Below, in pieces: positions 59,322 through 64,000 of a stretch of DNA of 64,000 nt (position 1 is the stretch's first letter; each line of letters begins with the position of its first letter). The DNA comes from Amycolatopsis iheyensis (GTDB lineage Bacteria > Actinomycetota > Actinomycetes > Mycobacteriales > Pseudonocardiaceae): the NCBI RefSeq assembly GCF_024703995.1, contig NZ_JAMXQV010000024.1, positions 105,592 to 169,591 on the forward strand, read 5' to 3'. The notes beneath the pieces are model-generated. The model did not search any database, had not been told where the DNA came from, and saw only the letters and a program-made list of their open reading frames with translations. A program made the translations under genes and the position numbers.

Positions 59322-59920
59322 TTGGCTGACTCTGAGGAGACGGGCTCAAGTCCAACGACTTTCACGCGCTCTGGTGTCCAGTCCGGCGGGCAGGAGGCCA
59401 GGCCCGCACGTACGTACGTGCGTGAGGCCGAGGCCGCGAATGTCGAGATGCAGGTCGAGCATAAGACGACCAAGACGACGGCGCCGGCCAACATTGCCGA
59501 GCGGCTGGGCATCAACGAGGGCGACCCGGTGACCTGCACTCGGTACATCATTCGGATGGGGAACCCGTGGCAGCCGGTTACGAGTAGTCTCGCGTGGGAG
59601 CCGTTGGCCGTCACGGGCGGAACGGATATTGAGTTACCCCACGAGGGTTCGCGCGCCGACAAGGGCATCGTCGGCCGGTTCTCGACCATTGGGCACGAGG
59701 TCAATCAGTACGAAGAGCGCCTCGATATCGCACGCCGACTGCAGAGGAGGCGAAGCTCCTGGACATCCCGGCGAATCGCCCAGTTATACAGATCACGCAG
59801 ACGTTCCGTGGCGCTGATCGCTTTGGTGTGGAAGACGATTCTGCCCTTGAGACTGCGGATACCTTTTTCCCGGCAGGCCCGCTACGAATTGCGTTTCGTC
59901 ATGGAGATCAGCTAGACCGA
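59322..59920 (+). pseudogene. GntR/UTRA regulator remnant, truncated and frame-broken
   Basis: The frame gives a UTRA domain: KTTAPANIAERLGINEGDPV, then CTRYIIRMGNPWQPVTSSLA and VNQYEERLDIA. At about 59735 the domain continues one base away (PTAEEAKLLDIPANRPVIQI, then TQTFRGADRFGVEDD). The N-terminal winged helix is missing. The end overlaps the 3' end of the methyltransferase gene on the other strand. A decayed regulator is the simplest reading. Confidence 0.65.
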
Positions 59921-61056
59921 CTCGCCTTCAACTGCCTCAGGAATGGTGTCAGTACTGCGCGCGCAAGAGGAGGGGGGACGGCGTTTCCAATGGTTGTCGA
60001 CAGCACTGTACGGCGAGAAATTTCATCAAAAGAGAAGTAATCCGGAAATCCTTGAATGCGAGCCGCCTCGTGCGGAGTTAGGGCGCGAGGAAGATCAGGG
60101 TGCATGTAGCGGCCTTGCCCGATGCTCCCGAATCCGCTGGTGATTGTCTGTGCAGGTTCGGACCACTTGAGGCGTCCATACATTGACTTGTAACTATGTT
60201 CTTGCTGGTGACACTTTGGTCGCATAAAGTTTGGAAGGTCGTACTCGTTCTTTTGAATGAGCCATTCCATCCGTTCCAAATTTTCAGGGCTGACGCGCGA
60301 CGGCTTATCCCATCCAACTTGGTCCTTAATCGACGCAAGATCTCCGATTGCCCACGAGAGAGACTTTCTGGCACCTTGCCTGGTTGCGATCTCCCCAAGT
60401 ATTAGTGACGGCGACGGCATCTTTCCTTTCGCTGCAACTAAAATGTGACGCCTGCGCCGCTGGGCGACATCAAGTTGATCAAGTTTGATAACTGCATCAG
60501 CGACTTTGTAGCCGAGGATCTTGAGTGCATTAACTGCTCGTTGAACGACATTCGTTTTATCGTGAAGAACTGCAGGTACGTTCTCGATCATTAAGACTTT
60601 TGGCTTGAAAACCTCTGCTGCCCGAACCATGCGAAGATAGAGTTCGTTCTTTGGGTCATTCCGTCGGGTGTGATTGTTTAAGTCGCTGTGTCCTTGACAG
60701 GGGGGGCCACCCACTAGAATATCAATTGGACCTACGCCTTTTTTGAGAGACTTTTCACTTTTTGTGAGAGGCGTGGAAACCTCTCCGTCTATTAATTCGG
60801 CAATGTCCGACGTCTTGGCGCGCGCCTTTGGGAAGTTCCGCTGAAATATTTCGACCATCGGCATCTCGATGTCTACCGATAGCGCGACGTCGAGCGCCAT
60901 GTCGAGGCTGCGAGCCGCCTGTGCAACCCCGAGGGTCAGGCCGCCGCAGCCGCTGAACAAGTCAACGAGCCGGACGGCCGGGTCGCCGAGCTCGAAGTCT
61001 GGTCTCTCACTGCAGCGAAGAGGGTGTTGCTCCCCTGACTGGCTACCTGACTGCAC
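59908..61056 (-). CDS. DNA cytosine-C5 methyltransferase
   Basis: 382 residues from ATG 61056. Motif I DLFSGCGG (32-39), motif IV GGPPCQGHSDLN with catalytic C120, motif VI IENVPA, motif VIII QLDVAQRRRRHI and motif X GNAVPPPLA are all present, with a target-recognition region between about 215 and 300. The gene has much lower GC and AT-rich codons unlike the rest of the window, so it arrived by recent transfer. A Vsr endonuclease 1.6 kb away fits, since Vsr repairs T:G mismatches from deaminated 5-methylcytosine. Confidence 0.92.
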   Translation of the reverse strand: MQSGSQSGEQHPLRCSERPDFELGDPAVRLVDLFSGCGGLTLGVAQAARSLDMALDVALSVDIEMPMVEIFQRNFPKARAKTSDIAELIDGEVSTPLTKSEKSLKKGVGPIDILVGGPPCQGHSDLNNHTRRNDPKNELYLRMVRAAEVFKPKVLMIENVPAVLHDKTNVVQRAVNALKILGYKVADAVIKLDQLDVAQRRRRHILVAAKGKMPSPSLILGEIATRQGARKSLSWAIGDLASIKDQVGWDKPSRVSPENLERMEWLIQKNEYDLPNFMRPKCHQQEHSYKSMYGRLKWSEPAQTITSGFGSIGQGRYMHPDLPRALTPHEAARIQGFPDYFSFDEISRRTVLSTTIGNAVPPPLARAVLTPFLRQLKASRSS

Positions 61057-61109
61057 GTTGCGATCTTACGACCACTCCTAGGTTGAGATTGGAGGAGGGA
61101 TCGCGACAC

Positions 61110-61156
61110 GCCGACGCGGGCTGGCCGTTTGGATGTCCTGGCCAGCCCGCGTCGGC
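61110..61156 (-). terminator. Long perfect hairpin after the DGQHR/DndB-like gene
   Basis: GCCGACGCGGGCTGGCC (61110-61126) and GGCCAGCCCGCGTCGGC (61140-61156) form a 17-bp perfect stem with a 13-base loop, 11 bp past the stop codon at 61167. No T run follows, so it may stop transcription or protect the mRNA end. Confidence 0.6.
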
Positions 61157-61166
61157 TATCGAGTTA

Positions 61167-62462
61167 TCAGTTGAGTGTGGGACTCAGTACTTGCTGTGAA
61201 CCAGGCAACTCCTGCTGCGGTGTCGGAAGACCTCGCACTTGCGCCGCTGTAGTGCGATTTGTCCCCTCCAGTGCATCCGAGACGGCGTAGCCAACTTCCT
61301 TCGGGCCAGCCACAGTGGTCGCTCCCTTCGGGGTCTTCCGGGTTCCGATGCCCTCCCAGAAGCCACCTTCTTTGTCCCACCTGACCTCAGAGAGGCTCGC
61401 CAGCAGCTGGTCTAACGTCAGCGGGCCTTGCTCGGACGAACGCGGCATGCTGGTCACAGCCTGGTGTGCGGCGACACCGATACCCGCCATGATCGATGGC
61501 GCTCCGATCAGATACCGCTCCTTGTCGGCGAACTTGTCGGCGAAGGTCTGTAAGATCGCGTGAACGATGTGTGCAAGCTCAGTGCTGACGGCCTCTTCGT
61601 CGACGTTCACCAGCGGCGGTACCGGCTTGGCCCCGTACTGCAGTCCTGAACGGCCGAACATCGTCGTGACGACCAATGTTCGGAGTGCGCTCAGCGTGAT
61701 CCATTCAGGGGCTTTCTTGCCCACCTGGCGACTTTGCTGCATGACTACACTGCTGATCGGCACCCTCTGGCCGTTCGGCTGCGTGATCGCCATCGCCATG
61801 ATCGTTCGGACGATCCTGGTCGCCGGATCGCGCTGATCCTTTGAGATTGCTTCATTGACGTTGACCTTCGCGCCGAGGACATTGCGTTCGTAGAAGAGCG
61901 CCTGCAGCGCCTCGACGGACAAGCCATGGTGGATCTCGACCGGGATCCTGACGTTCTCAAGGATCTCCTCCTCCGCCAAGCCGGCCTGAACCATCTCGTA
62001 CACGCGGTGCGAAACGAGTGTCCAGGCGGCTCGCTGCGTCTCTCCGTCGACCGCCAAGAAGTAGCGTCCAAACGGGATAGCCACCTTGGCGGTGCCTTCC
62101 GGGCCCTCCACGACGGTGAGCTTGGACGACGTCCCGAGGCAGATCGGGGGAGTGCCGCGGTGCGTTCGAGCCTCGACCCGTTCGAAGATGAAGCTGGCGT
62201 ACTTCGGAAGGTTCGACTTCTTCGCACCCGTGAAGTACCGCTGAACCTCCTGGCGCTTCTCGGCCAGGTCCGACAGTGCTGGATTGGTGAACAGCGCATG
62301 CTGAGCACGCTTGTCCTCGAACTGTGTGGGGTCCGGCACGAGCTGGAGCAAGTGGCTGAGAGCCAGGGTGGCCAGCACGGTCTGATCGTCAACGACCAGG
62401 CACGGGATGCCGGCCGCCTTACTGGGGTCGATACCCTTCAGAGCCGTATTCGGCTGTGTCAT
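61167..62462 (-). CDS. DGQHR/DndB-like protein
   Basis: 431 residues; ATG 62462 is chosen over 62468 because AGGAG is then six bases away. RYFLAVDGETQRAAWTLV (residues 133-150) carries a variant of the DGQHR motif of DndB-type proteins, followed by ALQALFYERNVLGAKVNVNE, also typical (the D-x-N/Q-R and N-x-N region). DndB-like proteins regulate or accompany DNA-modification systems; DGQHR relatives occur in defence islands without dnd genes, as here. Strong hairpins flank the gene, so it is probably its own transcript. Confidence 0.75.
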   Translation of the reverse strand: MTQPNTALKGIDPSKAAGIPCLVVDDQTVLATLALSHLLQLVPDPTQFEDKRAQHALFTNPALSDLAEKRQEVQRYFTGAKKSNLPKYASFIFERVEARTHRGTPPICLGTSSKLTVVEGPEGTAKVAIPFGRYFLAVDGETQRAAWTLVSHRVYEMVQAGLAEEEILENVRIPVEIHHGLSVEALQALFYERNVLGAKVNVNEAISKDQRDPATRIVRTIMAMAITQPNGQRVPISSVVMQQSRQVGKKAPEWITLSALRTLVVTTMFGRSGLQYGAKPVPPLVNVDEEAVSTELAHIVHAILQTFADKFADKERYLIGAPSIMAGIGVAAHQAVTSMPRSSEQGPLTLDQLLASLSEVRWDKEGGFWEGIGTRKTPKGATTVAGPKEVGYAVSDALEGTNRTTAAQVRGLPTPQQELPGSQQVLSPTLN

Positions 62463-62553
62463 GCACATCTCCTAGTGATTGGCTACTGACTTCGGAGTAG
62501 CTACACTGAAGACGCCAATCAGCAGTGTTGCGACTCTCGGTCGTAAGCTCGAG

Positions 62554-62586
62554 CGAAGGTCCCGGACGTCTTGTCCGGGACCTTCG
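62554..62586 (-). terminator. Hairpin downstream of vsr
   Basis: CGAAGGTCCCGGAC (62554-62567) pairs perfectly with GTCCGGGACCTTCG (62573-62586), a 14-bp stem with a 5-base loop, 42 bp after the vsr stop codon on the minus strand. Confidence 0.7.
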
Positions 62587-62627
62587 TCATTTAAGCGTGC
62601 TCGAGGCGACAAGTCAAGTCGGAGTTG

Positions 62628-63170
62628 CTACTCGAGTAGGTGATTACGAAGCCCGTGTCGCGGGCGAGTCGCTAGCGACGCCGCCTGCTTCATGTCGTAC
62701 TGGCAAGTCGCGTTCTGAGGGCGCTTGATGCCGGCCTCGAGTGTGGACCTCAGGGTTGACTCGACGACGTCTGCCGCTGCCGTCGCCACCTCGTGTTCCC
62801 AGAAGCGCAACACTGTCCAGCCTGCGTTGCGAAGTTGCTGGTCAGTGTCGGCATCTCGCGCCTGATTGGTTTCGATCTTGGTGCGCCAGTAGTCGGAGTT
62901 AGCGGCCGGTCGCGTCTGGTGTGCTGGGCAGCCGTGCCAAAAGCAGCCGTCCACGAACACGGCGATCTTTGCTTTCGTAAAAACTATGTCTGCTCGCCTC
63001 CGTCGATTACTCGAGAGGGCCGCGTAGTCCACTCGAAACCTCATGCCTCGACGATGAAGCTCGCTGCGTAGTGCTAGCTCCGGTCCGGTGTCGCGCCGTC
63101 GGTTAGCCATCATCCGCTTTCGTGCAGCTGCAGATGACGCGCGCGGGGTGGCCCCCTGTGCTCGTGCCAT
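62628..63170 (-). CDS. vsr: Very short patch repair endonuclease (Vsr)
   Basis: 180 residues from ATG 63170. MMANRRRDTGPELALRSELH, then RRADIVFTKAKIAVFVDGCF with WHGCPAHQTRP contains the Vsr active site (D61, and the FxDGCFWHGCP zinc/catalytic motif). Vsr nicks 5' to the T of T:G mismatches formed when 5-methylcytosine deaminates, and is almost always paired with a cytosine-C5 methyltransferase, here at 59908. The C-terminal 35 residues after ESTLRSTLEAG are an extension. Confidence 0.92.
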   Translation of the reverse strand: MARAQGATPRASSAAARKRMMANRRRDTGPELALRSELHRRGMRFRVDYAALSSNRRRRADIVFTKAKIAVFVDGCFWHGCPAHQTRPAANSDYWRTKIETNQARDADTDQQLRNAGWTVLRFWEHEVATAAADVVESTLRSTLEAGIKRPQNATCQYDMKQAASLATRPRHGLRNHLLE

Positions 63171-63789
63171 GGTTCAGGACCTCAGAAAGACTCGACTGCT
63201 GCTTCGAGGTGCGTATCTTTCCATTGTCGCCGTCTCGTCTTGCCGAACTTGGCTCTATGAGGATCAAGGGCGAGCTGCCGGGCGGCGCGCCGGTCGCCTG
63301 GCGTAGCTGCTCCTGTTGGCGACCACGCTCACGCCCGGCACGGTCGGCTCCGCTCTGCCTGTCGGCCGAGCGGCGTGGCGTGGCCGCTTTCGTTGCAGCA
63401 GTGCAGCGCCGCCCGCCGACGACGCGTCCAAGCCATTCAGCCAACGTCGAGCCCTCCCTCGCTGATTAGTCGTACAACCCGGGGCGCCTTCAGATGCCAC
63501 CGCGTTACGCCCAGTCGGCGGTAAGCATCATCCCGAACCTTGATCGTGGCAACGGCCGGGTGCTGGCTTCGCATCGGGATGGTGGGGGAACCGTGGGCGG
63601 TACAGTAGGTACGCGCCAGCTGGTAGCAAGAACCGCGAAGAGTGCTGGATCATCTCCCCGGTTTCCCTGGGAAACGACGCAGAACGACGAGAACCAGCGA
63701 CCGACCATGATCGTCTCGCGCGGACGTCCCTGCAGGTGAAGACTGGTATCGACAGATGACGAGAACTAGCCGCTGACCTGGGCTTATTC
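63171..63789. other. Region without a clear gene before the second att-like repeat
   Basis: Only overlapping chance frames are seen. It contains a perfect palindrome at 63661-63675 and two near-copies of GACGAGAAC(C/T)AGC about 70 bp apart just before the tRNA-like repeat, possibly integrase arm sites. Confidence 0.35.
63661..63675. promoter_or_regulatory. Palindrome resembling the putative XRE operator
   Basis: GTTTCCC-T-GGGAAAC is a perfect 7-bp inverted repeat. The same half-sites occur with a 3-bp spacer at 808-824, before the XRE regulator. Confidence 0.4.
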
Positions 63790-63828
63790 TCCGTAGGTTC
63801 TGGGTTCGAGCCCCAGGCGGCCCACCAT
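63790..63828 (+). repeat. 36-bp direct repeat, right copy (att-like) with encoded CCA
   Basis: Bases 63790-63825 are identical to 58414-58449 (T-arm and acceptor 3' strand of a tRNA); here CCA completes the acceptor end. The anticodon and 5' parts are absent, so it is not a functional tRNA gene but looks like the distal attachment site of an integrated element. Confidence 0.75.
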
Positions 63829-64000
63829 TCCCCAGCGCGGGTTCACTGGGGCGACAGGCGGTGAACATGGACACTGATGGCGCTCTCCGAGATGGGCCAG
63901 CCATGCTCTCCGAAATGGGCCAGCTGAGGAGTGCAGCGTAACCGGTGTCAGCGGCGGAGCGGGATCACTCCGTCGGGTGCCGCGACGGGCATCTGCGGCC

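Overview
The window is high-GC, GTG-rich, densely packed actinobacterial DNA. The LexA-type SOS boxes, the ImuA/ImuB/DnaE2 genes, a graspetide (ATP-grasp RiPP) cluster and many HTH/TPR regulators suggest a Pseudonocardiaceae-like or related filamentous actinomycete; this is an inference from gene content only. No housekeeping gene is visible. The region reads as accessory DNA: defence genes, RiPP genes, a plasmid-like gene, gene remnants, and two copies of a tRNA 3' end at the right side.

Layout. 0-8.9 kb: regulators and small conserved genes (XRE-TPR regulator with two divergent small genes, HTH-phosphoribosyltransferase plus inositol-monophosphatase family pair, a four-gene minus-strand operon, an HTH protein with a PP2C-like phosphatase). 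9.2-15.7 kb: a tightly coupled six-gene minus-strand operon (radical SAM, MazG-like, kinase-like, HPr-kinase-like, sugar nucleotidyltransferase, NUDIX) divergent from two UTRA/GntR regulators across a perfect palindrome; its pathway is unknown to me. 16-23.5 kb: a dnaE2 remnant that keeps its LexA box, a DnaQ-like exonuclease, a plasmid-type gene with membrane partner, and a LexA-boxed imuA-imuB pair. 23.7-37.2 kb: a defence-flavoured stretch (AlbA_2 protein, DUF6338-like membrane protein with two paralogous small proteins, ADP-ribosyltransferase-like protein, P-loop kinase, HEPN-like protein, TIR plus STAND pair). 37.6-44.7 kb: a coiled-coil protein, a second imuB remnant, small genes and a graspetide cluster.

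45.3-58.2 kb is the main attraction: a complete type III-B CRISPR-Cas locus. One unbroken run of four-base (ATGA/GTGA-type) overlaps joins cas10(cmr2)-cmr3-cmr4-cmr5-cmr6-CARF gene-six-TM membrane protein gene-cmr1. Then come CRISPR array 1 (9 repeats), cas6, a reverse transcriptase-Cas1 fusion, cas2 and array 2 (4 full repeats). Cas10 has an intact GGDD cyclase motif and no HD nuclease, so cyclic oligoadenylate signalling is expected; the CARF protein is the obvious receptor and the unrecognised membrane protein the obvious effector. Both arrays have homologous leaders and repeats ending in the 5'-handle-like ATAGAAAC. The RT-Cas1 frame is broken by a single base just before the catalytic His/Asp part of Cas1.

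58.4-63.8 kb: a segment bounded by a 36-bp direct repeat of a tRNA 3' end, holding a broken UTRA regulator, a low-GC cytosine-C5 methyltransferase, a DGQHR/DndB-like protein and a Vsr endonuclease. Apparent single-base frameshifts recur through the window (dnaE2, dnaQ-like, MerR-like, UTRA, RT-cas1), so sequencing error must be excluded before any of them is called biological.
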